Made by a program: the position numbers and the translations under genes
Shown: one piece after another, positions 8,290 through 16,814 of the stretch
Layout: every line of letters begins with the position of its first letter
Numbering within the stretch: the first letter of the stretch is position 1
NCBI GenBank assembly: GCA_023433065.1
Contig: JAEZET010000001.1
Coordinates: forward strand, 62,001-126,000
Length of the DNA: 64,000 nucleotides
Reading direction: 5' to 3'
Source of the DNA: Cyanobacteria bacterium OH_CBrB_359
Lineage (GTDB): Bacteria; Cyanobacteriota; Vampirovibrionia; Gastranaerophilales; Gastranaerophilaceae
Notes under the pieces: generated by a model
The model's database searches: none
Told to the model about the DNA's origin: nothing
What the model saw: only the letters and a program-made list of their open reading frames with translations

Positions 8290-9096
8290 CTATGTCTCCT
8301 CTATAATTTTGTCTTTCAATATCTTTGCAACTTTAACATGAACCGCATGCCCTGCTTCCTTAACAATAACCTGTGCATTCAAACTTAAAGGATTAAAACC
8401 TGTCAGATAAAAATCACCTATTAAATCCAATATCTTATGTTTTGCAGGTTCAAAAGGACTCAAAAGTTCTGTTGTATAACCATCTTCAGTAAGACCTACA
8501 GTATTATCAAGTGTAACACCCTGTGCGTAACCCGCCTGCTGAAGCATCTCCAAATCTTTTAAGTAACCAAAAGTTCTTGCTTCAATTATTTCATCAGGAT
8601 TTTCTCCATTAAAAGAAACCCACCTTTGGCTTAAATCAGGATGATTAAAATTGACACCGTATGTAATTTGAAAACTGTCTGAAGGTAAAATTACAAGGTG
8701 AGTTTTTCCATCTATATAATAAACAGGTTCAACAACTGAATATTTTTTGTCATTTTCTTTAGCAAGACCTGCTTCTTCAAAAAGTTCAACCCATTTTTTA
8801 GAACCTCCGTCTAAAATTGGAAGCTCATAATGGTTTAAACAAACATCCAGAGAATCAATCCCGCAAAATGCACATGCAGCCATAAAATGCTCTATCAGCA
8901 TAACCTTTATTTCACTGTTGCCTAATACTGTGCAATGCTCTGTCGAGACGACATTATCTAAATTTGCAGCAACAGACTTTCCTCCCAGAAAAAACCTTAT
9001 ACCTTTCTCATTGGATGGAAACAGAACTGCTTCTGATTCTATACCGGTCATTAAGCTAACCGAGCTGGTTGATATTTGTTTTAGTATCGTAGCCAT
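8290..9096 (-). CDS. lpxC: UDP-3-O-acyl-N-acetylglucosamine deacetylase
   Basis: This zinc amidase of 268 residues carries out the committed step of lipid A synthesis. Seen are EHFMAA (E69, H70) with the zinc His, HKILDLIGD with the second zinc His and Asp, and GHAVHVKVAKIL with the C-terminal catalytic His. The ATG at 9096 is preceded at good distance by AGG. A TTG at 9102 is in frame but too close to that site. Confidence 0.95.
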   Translation of the reverse strand: MATILKQISTSSVSLMTGIESEAVLFPSNEKGIRFFLGGKSVAANLDNVVSTEHCTVLGNSEIKVMLIEHFMAACAFCGIDSLDVCLNHYELPILDGGSKKWVELFEEAGLAKENDKKYSVVEPVYYIDGKTHLVILPSDSFQITYGVNFNHPDLSQRWVSFNGENPDEIIEARTFGYLKDLEMLQQAGYAQGVTLDNTVGLTEDGYTTELLSPFEPAKHKILDLIGDFYLTGFNPLSLNAQVIVKEAGHAVHVKVAKILKDKIIEET

Positions 9097-9107
9097 TCTC
9101 AACCTGC

Positions 9108-10187
9108 TTACTTATCTTCTGAATCAAGAAGATGCTCATATTTTTTAAATTTTTTGATAAGCTCTTCCGCTTTTTTCATAATTTGATGCTGTTTTACAAA
9201 TTCTTTTCTTGGAACAGCAGGAGAACCCATAATTATTGACTTCGGAGCAAAAGTTTTGGTAACACCTGCCTGTGCCATCACAATAGAATCGCTTCCTATC
9301 TCAAGGTGGTCTGCCAAACCTGCCTGACCTGCAATTACAACTCTGTCACCTACTATACAGCTACCAGCAATTCCGGCTTGAGATACTATCATACAGCCTT
9401 TGCCTATTTTACAATTGTGACCAATCATAACCAAATCATCAATTTTAGTCTGTGCTCCGATTGTTGTGTTTTCAATGGTACCTTTATCGATACAGGTATT
9501 TGCACCTATTTCGACATCATCACCTATAACAACTGTGCCCAATGAAGGGATTTTATAAATTTTTTGTGCAGCATTTGATTCTTTTACAGCACCTTCTTCT
9601 CTTGCCTGCTCTATATTGTTAGGATTTTCAGTAACAAAACTAAACCCGTCTGCCGCTATACTTACACCATGCTGCAAAATGACTCTATCACCTATAACAG
9701 CATTATCGCCTATGTTGCAGCCCGGGTGGAAAAGACAATTTTCTCCTATTTGAACAGCCCTGCCTATATAGCAATTGGCCAGTATCTTCGAATTGTTGCC
9801 AATTGAGGCATGCCTCGAGATAACAACGTTAGGACCTATTGAAATATTTTCACCGAGTTTTGCATCAGGATGAATTGTAGCAGTAGGGTGTATACCAGGC
9901 GTAGAATCCGGTGGCATATAGAATAAATGTAATAGTTTCATCATAGCCAATCTGGGACGCTCAACTTCAATTGTTGAAACAAATTCAGAATTGACTCCCA
10001 AAGGTACTATTGCTGCTTTTGCTTTTGTATTTGTAAGATTTTCAATCTCTTCTTCATTCAATGCAAGTGCCAAAGTATTTTCATCCGCTAATAGCGGTGG
10101 GCCGACTTTGGAAATTTCGGCAGAGTCTATTTTTGTAAGGATTCCGCCAACTATTTGCGAAATTTCTTCAACACTGTAAAATTTCAT
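9108..10187 (-). CDS. lpxD: UDP-3-O-(3-hydroxyacyl)glucosamine N-acyltransferase
   Basis: A protein of 359 residues. An N-terminal uridine-binding domain (about 1-100) is followed by a long hexapeptide-repeat beta-helix (about 105-320) and a C-terminal helical tail. It adds the second acyl chain after LpxC. A substantial insertion between repeats (around PNNIEQAREEGAV) is present. GAGGGG lies before the ATG. It is the first gene of the lpxD-lpxC-fabZ-lpxA operon, a gene order also known in cyanobacteria. Confidence 0.95.
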   Translation of the reverse strand: MKFYSVEEISQIVGGILTKIDSAEISKVGPPLLADENTLALALNEEEIENLTNTKAKAAIVPLGVNSEFVSTIEVERPRLAMMKLLHLFYMPPDSTPGIHPTATIHPDAKLGENISIGPNVVISRHASIGNNSKILANCYIGRAVQIGENCLFHPGCNIGDNAVIGDRVILQHGVSIAADGFSFVTENPNNIEQAREEGAVKESNAAQKIYKIPSLGTVVIGDDVEIGANTCIDKGTIENTTIGAQTKIDDLVMIGHNCKIGKGCMIVSQAGIAGSCIVGDRVVIAGQAGLADHLEIGSDSIVMAQAGVTKTFAPKSIIMGSPAVPRKEFVKQHQIMKKAEELIKKFKKYEHLLDSEDK

Positions 10188-10290
10188 ATTGTAAATTTCC
10201 CCTCTATAAGTTTATTTTCTTATTTTAATACTTAGTTAAAAATTTTTCAAATTTTAAACAAGGGAATCGATATATTTAACAAGTAAATTT

Positions 10291-10962
10291 TTACATTCCG
10301 GAATAACAACCCATATTTTTTACAATTTTTCCGTCAACAGATTGAGAAATTCCAATGATTTTTGAAGAATTTACATAAGGAAGATATTTTATTAAAGTGA
10401 CTCTTTTTCTGCCCAAAGAATCATAATTGGTTATTCGTCTTGCAATAATCTGTCCGAAAGATTTTAAAGCGGAACCGCATGGAATAGAATAAGTGCTTTC
10501 ATCCTTGTAATTTAATTTAAGCGCATTTGACTGACTTTCTTTAATAAATTCAATGCTTCCGCATGCTATTGCGCTTCTTGCGCTTTTTACTGCAAAATCG
10601 CCGTCTTTTGTTGTAATATTTTCAATAATACCGGGAGCAGGTATCGGTCTTGGTGCTGTTTTATATACGGTTTTGCCTATTAGTTTTTCTGAACTGTCAA
10701 TTTTTGTTTCGACTGATTTAATAATTTTTTTTATCGGCTGCTCAACACAGCGTTTTATATCCTGACTGTTATTGTTTTGAATAGCTTTTTTATTTAACAA
10801 CTTATATCCTGCCAAAAGCGTTGCTAGTGCTGCAACGGATACTCCTGTAATTTTTGCAATACGCAGCCTTGAACTCTCCTTAGATTTCTTTTTATTATCT
10901 TGCAAGTTAAGATAAGGAGCAGAATAAGTACTGTTTAAATTATTTGTTTTAATGCTTTCCAA
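10291..10962 (-). CDS. hypothetical single-pass membrane protein
   Basis: A protein of 223 residues from a TTG start, with no better ATG. A polar N-terminus of about 35 residues is followed by one membrane helix (IAKITGVSVAALATLLAGYKLL) and a basic C-terminal domain. That domain contains Cys residues and beta-like stretches such as STYSIPCGSALKSFGQII. Family not recognised. It sits alone between the lpx operon and rfaE2. Confidence 0.6.
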   Translation of the reverse strand: MESIKTNNLNSTYSAPYLNLQDNKKKSKESSRLRIAKITGVSVAALATLLAGYKLLNKKAIQNNNSQDIKRCVEQPIKKIIKSVETKIDSSEKLIGKTVYKTAPRPIPAPGIIENITTKDGDFAVKSARSAIACGSIEFIKESQSNALKLNYKDESTYSIPCGSALKSFGQIIARRITNYDSLGRKRVTLIKYLPYVNSSKIIGISQSVDGKIVKNMGCYSGM

Positions 10963-11052
10963 AATTTATAAACACCATTGTACACTGCATTTATAAAGCT
11001 GAAAAAGCTTTATTATTGACTTTATTTAGCACTTTTTTAACAATTCTTAACT

Positions 11053-11520
11053 TCAATTTTTAATTTTTTTTATGATTGATGTTGTTGACTTGCCCTCAAC
11101 TAAACTTATAAATTCAATTTTTCCGCCATTTTCAATAATTACAGGAGCTTCAGGCAATGTGTCCTGATTATAATCAGCGCCTTTGGTATGTATATCTGGC
11201 TTAATCATGCCAAGCAAATCTCTCGGAGAATCCTCGTCAAACAAAACAACATAATCCACGAAATACAATGCATTTAATATCTCTGCCCTATCATTTTCGT
11301 TATTTATAGGTCTATCATCACCTTTTATGCATTTTACTGACTTATCTGAATTCAACGCTATGATTAGGACATCCCCAAAGTCCTTAGCTTTTTTAAGATA
11401 TCTTACATGCCCAACATGCAAAATATCAAAACAACCGTTAGTTGTAACAATTTTCTTACCTTCTGAACGTAATTTTGAAAGCAATTGAGGTAATTCTTCT
11501 TTTTTTATCAATAATCCCAA
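11053..11520 (-). CDS. rfaE2: D-glycero-beta-D-manno-heptose 1-phosphate adenylyltransferase
   Basis: A stand-alone nucleotidyltransferase of 155 residues, equal to the C-terminal half of HldE. It makes ADP-heptose for the LPS core from heptose-1-phosphate and ATP. The signature TTNGCFDILHVGHVRYL includes the HxGH motif, and the end GKSTTSIIKKI matches the ISTT-like motif of the family. The start is TTG at 11520, backed by AGGAG seven bases upstream. The kinase half is not in this window. Confidence 0.93.
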   Translation of the reverse strand: MGLLIKKEELPQLLSKLRSEGKKIVTTNGCFDILHVGHVRYLKKAKDFGDVLIIALNSDKSVKCIKGDDRPINNENDRAEILNALYFVDYVVLFDEDSPRDLLGMIKPDIHTKGADYNQDTLPEAPVIIENGGKIEFISLVEGKSTTSIIKKIKN

Positions 11521-11541
11521 ACTGATTCTCCTGTCATATAT

Positions 11542-11566
11542 AGGGGAAAGCTGTTAACTTTCCCCT
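11542..11566 (-). terminator. hairpin after the parvulin gene
   Basis: A nine-bp stem (11542-11550 with 11558-11566) around a 7-nt loop. The T tract on the minus strand is poor (ATATAT), so termination may be weak and some transcripts may read into rfaE2. Confidence 0.5.
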
Positions 11567-11582
11567 TAAAATTTTAATCTTT

Positions 11583-12719
11583 TTATTCTTTTGCAGATTT
11601 TTGATTATCAGCAAATGCCGGATTCTTCTGCGACTGTTCTTTTATCTGTTTTTGTATTTCTGCAGGATTATAAGTAGGGTCATTATATACAATTTTTGCG
11701 TTATTTTTAAGTGTATCTACAAATTTTTGTAATATTTTAACTTTTTCCTGATTTTCAAGATAGTCTTTAATTTCCTGTTTTACTTTCATTAAAGGCTCTG
11801 TTCCTGCTTTGATTCTGTCTGCAACATATATAATATGGAATCCGTAAGGAGTTCTTATAACATCACTTATAGTATTAGGTCTCATTGCAAATGCGACCCT
11901 GGAGAAAGGTTCAACCATCTCTTGCTCAGCAAAGTAGCCCAAGTCTCCGCCTTGTTGAGCACTCATAGTATCGTCTGAGTTTTCTTTTGCAATTTTTGCG
12001 AATTTAGTAGGATCTTTTTTTACCTCAATTAATAATTTATTAGCTTTTTGTAACTTTTCATCCAATTCTTTTTTAACTTTTTCATCAATTTGTTCTTTTG
12101 TAAGTTTTTTACCGGAATTGTCAGAAACTACAATTTCTCTGATTTCGTCAGGATTTGCGCTAATTAAAATATGAGAAGCTCTAACCTTATCAGGATATTT
12201 AAACTTATCCATATTAGCTTTATAATACTTATTGACTTCACTCTCACCAACTGAAACTAAAGATAAAGAATCGACAAGTTTTTTAATCTTAACTTCTTCT
12301 TCTAAATCATTTTTGAATTGCGCAGCTGTTATTCCATTTTGTTTAAGTATCTCGTCAAATTTTTCCTTTGAGCCGATTTTGTCAATTATATTTTTAAGTT
12401 CAACATTTATATCTTCATCACTGACCTTAATTCTTCTTTTATTCATTTCTTGATTCAAGAGTTTTTTAACAATCAGTTCATTAACAACTCTGTCTTTAAG
12501 CATAAGATGCAAAAAACTATTTTGGTCATTTTTTAAATCAACACCCATTTGTGCAAACATTGAATTCCCGGCAATTGAGTTAAATGCTTTTTCGTACTCC
12601 TGTTTAGTAATAGGTTCATCGTTGATTGTAATTATTGCATCTCTATTTTTAATAAAATTACAACCGCTCAAAACTATTGCCATTAATACTGTTGTGCATA
12701 TTAATTTAAAAGTTTTCAT
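11583..12719 (-). CDS. peptidyl-prolyl isomerase lipoprotein of the SurA/PrsA type
   Basis: The 378-residue protein begins with a lipoprotein signal (MKTFKLICTTVLMAIVLSGC, lipobox Cys at 20). A SurA_N-like helical chaperone region follows (about 30-170). A parvulin PPIase domain comes next (about 178-320), with ASHILI, AKENSDD, GGDLGYFAEQEMV and TPYGFHIIYV. The tail is Gln/Lys-rich. It would help fold outer-membrane or exported proteins at the membrane surface. It is transcribed 17 bases after mfd, probably with it. Confidence 0.9.
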   Translation of the reverse strand: MKTFKLICTTVLMAIVLSGCNFIKNRDAIITINDEPITKQEYEKAFNSIAGNSMFAQMGVDLKNDQNSFLHLMLKDRVVNELIVKKLLNQEMNKRRIKVSDEDINVELKNIIDKIGSKEKFDEILKQNGITAAQFKNDLEEEVKIKKLVDSLSLVSVGESEVNKYYKANMDKFKYPDKVRASHILISANPDEIREIVVSDNSGKKLTKEQIDEKVKKELDEKLQKANKLLIEVKKDPTKFAKIAKENSDDTMSAQQGGDLGYFAEQEMVEPFSRVAFAMRPNTISDVIRTPYGFHIIYVADRIKAGTEPLMKVKQEIKDYLENQEKVKILQKFVDTLKNNAKIVYNDPTYNPAEIQKQIKEQSQKNPAFADNQKSAKE

Positions 12720-12736
12720 TTTTTACTCCTCAGAAG

Positions 12737-15700
12737 TTACTTCTCTTTGTATTCACAAGTTATTTTAAGTATATAATAAAATAAATTAGTCAACATGTTA
12801 AATAATTCTTCAAAGTTTAATACCGAGTTGTCTATAAGTAGTATAGATTCACCATCCAAGCAGGATTTGGGTGCTTGAGTAAACTTAATATATTTTGTAA
12901 TATTTGTCGGTAATTGTTGTTTGATTATATTCCATTCTGCCTGTTTAAAAGGAGTGTAAACTCTAATATTTGTGTCTGTTTCTCTTATAAGAGTAACATT
13001 TACCTGACTTGCAAGAAGTCTTATGTGTATAAGTTTTATAAGGTTTTCAACAGGCTCAGACATTTTAGAAAATCTATCTTTCCATTCGACAGTAATCAAG
13101 TCTAATTCAGAAATCGATTTTACGTCTGCAAGACGCTTGTATTCAATCATTTTTTGCTCTTTTGAACCAACCCATTCATCAGGAATATATGCGGTAACAT
13201 TTATATCGACTATTGTAGGCTTTTGAGGCTTAATATCAATTTCTCGGAGCTCATTTATAGCCTCTTCCAAAAGGGCACAATATGTATCAAATCCTACATT
13301 TACCATTTGGCCATGCTGTCTTGTTCCGAGTATATTTCCGACTCCTCTTATTTCAATATCCCGAAGAGCAATCTGATAACCGCTGCCAAGGGTTGTAAAT
13401 TCTTTTATTGATTTAAGCCTTTTTACAGCTTCGTCCGAAAGTTTATTAGTATTCTTATACAAACAATAACAATAAGCCTGTCTGTCAGAACGCCCGACTC
13501 TACCTCTAAGCTGATAAAGCTGGGCCAACCCGAACCTGTCTGCATTATGAATGATTATTGTATTTGCGTTCTGAACATCAAGACCTGATTCAATTATCGT
13601 CGTGCAAATCAATACATCATATTTCTTTTCAATAAAATCCAGCATAATCTTTTCGAGCTGTTTTTCATCCATTTGACCATGAGCAACCGCTATTGAGGCA
13701 TTCGGCAACAAGTCTTTTAAATAACTGCCGAATTCATAAATTGTTTCAACCCTGTTATAAAGATAGAAAACCTGTCCGTCTCTTTGAAGTTCATAGTTTA
13801 TTGCATTTTTTACAATTGAATCTTTAAATTCACCTACAAAAGTTTTTATCGGCAGACGGTTTTTAGGAGGAGTGTTAATTACGCTCATATCCTTGATTCC
13901 GGAGAGCGACATATATAAAGTTCTGGGGATAGGAGTTGCGGACATGCTCAGCACGTCTATATTCTTCTTGAGCATTTTGAGTTTTTCCTTGTGCTTAACC
14001 CCAAACTTATGCTCCTCATCAAGCACTAATATACCCAAATCCTTAAACTCTATGTCTTTTTGTAAAAGACGGTGAGTTCCCACTACAACATCACATTCAC
14101 CTGTAATTAAGTGCTTTAGTGTTTCCTTTTGTTCTTTTTGGCTTCTAAATCTTGATAAAAGTTCAATTTTTATAGGAAAAGGCTTGAATCTTTCTTTAAT
14201 TGTTTCATAATGCTGCATAGCCAAAATCGTTGTCGGAACTACAATCGCAACCTGTTTAGAAGACATTACCGCCTTGAAAATCGCTCTTATTGCAACTTCT
14301 GTTTTACCGAACCCAACATCTCCGCAAATTAACCTGTCCATAGGCTTTTTATCTTCCATATCAAGCTTGACATCATTAATGGCTTTCATCTGGTCAGGAG
14401 TTTCGGTATATTCAAAAGCTTCTTCCATCTCATATTGCCAGACAGTATCAGGCTCAAATTCAATACCTTCTAATACTTGCCTTCTCGCATAAAGGTTTAA
14501 AAGTTCCTGTGCAACATCTTCAACTGCCTTTTTAGCTCTTGATTTTGTATTATTCCAGTCATTGCCACCCATTCTGGATAGCACAGGCTTTATGCTGCCA
14601 GAACCTCTATATCTGCAAAGGAAATTAATCTGTTCTGCTGGTATATGGAGCTTGTCTTTAGCGGCATATTCGATTGTAAGATAATCTTTTTCTTCACCGT
14701 CAATCTCCTGCTTTGTAAGCCCTTTAAAAATACCTATCCCATGCACCATATGCACAACATAGTCATCGGGTTTGATGTCATTTACTGATTCAATAAAGTC
14801 GGGATTCTCTTTGTAGTAAGATTTTTTCTGAGCAGTAATATCCTTTGACCGCTTATTAAAAAGCTCTTTATCCGTAAGAATAATAGTCTTATAAGAACTG
14901 ATAAGCGTCCCCGGCATTGAGATTGCACCTGTTATAAAAACGGTATTTTTATCCTCGATATCAAAAGAATATGCAATTTCAAACTCTCTTAAAATCTCTT
15001 CTATTCGACTTTTGTAATCGGTTGATATGATTATTTTATAGCCTTTTTTAAGATTATCGTCTATGAATGACACTATCTCATCTATTTTGGAAGAAAAATT
15101 CATAACAAGGTTTGTGTCATATTCAACCAGATATGCTGCTTCTTCATCTATAAAATTGTCAAAATAAATTTTATTCCTTTCTGAAATTACCTTGTTAAAT
15201 TCCATAAAATTACAATGGGCGAAATTATTTAAGGGTAGATTTACCGCTGGCAAAATGCCTTCATTATATTGCTTTTGAAAGTTTTCATCTATAAATTGGT
15301 ATTTTGTCTTAACTTGGGAATATTCATCAAAAATTATCAAATAATCCTCAGACAACAGCTCAATAAAAGATTTTAAATTTTTATTGAAATATGTCTGATA
15401 ATAGTCGATTCCCTCAAAATAACCTTCTTCAATATTTTGAGTAATTTCTTCAAGCTTTTCTTTAATCAAGTCCTGAATATCTTTATCGCTCTTCGATAAA
15501 TTTTTTTCTGTATTTTTATTTAATTCTTTAATAAATTCTTTTTTATTTTCGTCAGACAAAACAAATTTATACAAAGGCAGAATATTTATTTGAGATAGTT
15601 TTTCAATACTTCTTTGGGTTTTATTATCAAAAGACCTTATATCAACAACGCTATCACCCCAAAGCTCAATTCTTACAGGATTCTTATCAAGTGAAAAGAC

Positions 15701-16231
15701 ATCAATTATATCACCTCTGATACTGAACTCTCCTGAGTCTACGACCATTGTTGCTTTTTTATAACCAAGATTTACAAGCTTTTTGGCAAATTTGCTTACT
15801 TCAATATCATCATTAATTTTAACTTCCAGCTTATTCTCAGCATAAAAATCTTTTGGCGCAAACTTTTCTAGCAAAGATTTTACCGGCGCAATAAGTATTT
15901 TTATACTATCAAGATTATTTATTATATTAACTTGCTCAGAATACTTGTATAAATTATCTAAATTGCCTTCGTATATTGATCCGTCCTGATATGGAAACAC
16001 CTCTGATTCAATATTTAAAAGCTTTTTAAGGTCATTTTTATACTTTATTGCGCTTTGCTCAGAATCTGTTATGAATAATATTTTTTTATTCTTCTGATTA
16101 TTGACTTGCCCCAGCAAAATAGTTTTGGCGGTATTGGTCAAACCTGAAACGGTAAAGGATTTCCCCCTGCTTAGCAGATGCTTAACCTCCATATATTCAG
16201 CAAAATTCATACTGTTAAAATAAGTTAGCAT
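12737..16231 (-). CDS. mfd: transcription-repair coupling factor
   Basis: A 1164-residue helicase-like protein that removes RNA polymerase stalled at DNA lesions and recruits UvrA. The N-terminal UvrB-homology region is followed by the CarD-like RNAP-interacting domain (DDYVVHMVHGIGIFKG, about residue 495-560). The RecG-like motor has Walker A GDVGFGKTE, DEEH and SATPIPRTL, then the C-terminal helicase half with QLRGRVGRSDRQAYCY, and finally the TRCF domain. Length is normal for the family. Confidence 0.96.
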   Translation of the reverse strand: MLTYFNSMNFAEYMEVKHLLSRGKSFTVSGLTNTAKTILLGQVNNQKNKKILFITDSEQSAIKYKNDLKKLLNIESEVFPYQDGSIYEGNLDNLYKYSEQVNIINNLDSIKILIAPVKSLLEKFAPKDFYAENKLEVKINDDIEVSKFAKKLVNLGYKKATMVVDSGEFSIRGDIIDVFSLDKNPVRIELWGDSVVDIRSFDNKTQRSIEKLSQINILPLYKFVLSDENKKEFIKELNKNTEKNLSKSDKDIQDLIKEKLEEITQNIEEGYFEGIDYYQTYFNKNLKSFIELLSEDYLIIFDEYSQVKTKYQFIDENFQKQYNEGILPAVNLPLNNFAHCNFMEFNKVISERNKIYFDNFIDEEAAYLVEYDTNLVMNFSSKIDEIVSFIDDNLKKGYKIIISTDYKSRIEEILREFEIAYSFDIEDKNTVFITGAISMPGTLISSYKTIILTDKELFNKRSKDITAQKKSYYKENPDFIESVNDIKPDDYVVHMVHGIGIFKGLTKQEIDGEEKDYLTIEYAAKDKLHIPAEQINFLCRYRGSGSIKPVLSRMGGNDWNNTKSRAKKAVEDVAQELLNLYARRQVLEGIEFEPDTVWQYEMEEAFEYTETPDQMKAINDVKLDMEDKKPMDRLICGDVGFGKTEVAIRAIFKAVMSSKQVAIVVPTTILAMQHYETIKERFKPFPIKIELLSRFRSQKEQKETLKHLITGECDVVVGTHRLLQKDIEFKDLGILVLDEEHKFGVKHKEKLKMLKKNIDVLSMSATPIPRTLYMSLSGIKDMSVINTPPKNRLPIKTFVGEFKDSIVKNAINYELQRDGQVFYLYNRVETIYEFGSYLKDLLPNASIAVAHGQMDEKQLEKIMLDFIEKKYDVLICTTIIESGLDVQNANTIIIHNADRFGLAQLYQLRGRVGRSDRQAYCYCLYKNTNKLSDEAVKRLKSIKEFTTLGSGYQIALRDIEIRGVGNILGTRQHGQMVNVGFDTYCALLEEAINELREIDIKPQKPTIVDINVTAYIPDEWVGSKEQKMIEYKRLADVKSISELDLITVEWKDRFSKMSEPVENLIKLIHIRLLASQVNVTLIRETDTNIRVYTPFKQAEWNIIKQQLPTNITKYIKFTQAPKSCLDGESILLIDNSVLNFEELFNMLTNLFYYILKITCEYKEK

Positions 16232-16400
16232 TTTATTCTATGACTTTAAAACTGTAATTATACACTTAAATACTATAACAAATTTTCGAAAAATTTTTCA
16301 TATAAAAGCAAAACAGGATTTGTTACAATTATTATAAGACTTGATTATTTAGGTTAAAAAAGGTTTAATAATAAGTAAACAGATAAAGAGGAGATTATGT

Positions 16401-16814
16401 ATGAAAAAGATATTCAATTTAGCTGTAGCGGTAAGTCTTTCTTTAATGAGCGCAAATATAGTTCTGGCTGACGGAATGGTATTTGACCCGGTCGACTACC
16501 CGCAACCTCCTAAATCAACACCTTCCGAGATTCCGGCAAAAACACTTGACACAGCTTCTGACGCTGAAAATGCCGAAATCAACCCTACAAAACAAAATAA
16601 CAATTTGCAAAACGCATTGTTTGAGCTTGACAGCGCTCAGGTTGAGATTAGAAATAATTTACTTGAATACAAGTCAAAATATACTGATATCGACAACCAA
16701 TATAAATTGGTCAAAGAAGAACGTAAAGTTCTTGGCAAACAAGTAAGAGCAATCGAAAGAAAAATTAAAGACTTAGATAGAACCAAAGAAAAAATCAGAA
16801 AAAATATGCTTTAA
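16401..16814 (+). CDS. small exported coiled-coil protein
   Basis: A protein of 137 residues with a clear signal peptide (KKIFNLAVAVSLSLMSANIVLA, cleavage near residue 23). A Pro/Ser/Thr linker follows, then a Lys/Glu-rich helix from about 70 to the end that looks like a coiled coil. It was not matched to a family; OmpH/Skp-like periplasmic helix proteins are the nearest idea. GAGGAG lies seven bases before the start. Its stop overlaps the convergent recJ stop by four bases (TTAA). Confidence 0.75.
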   Translation: MKKIFNLAVAVSLSLMSANIVLADGMVFDPVDYPQPPKSTPSEIPAKTLDTASDAENAEINPTKQNNNLQNALFELDSAQVEIRNNLLEYKSKYTDIDNQYKLVKEERKVLGKQVRAIERKIKDLDRTKEKIRKNML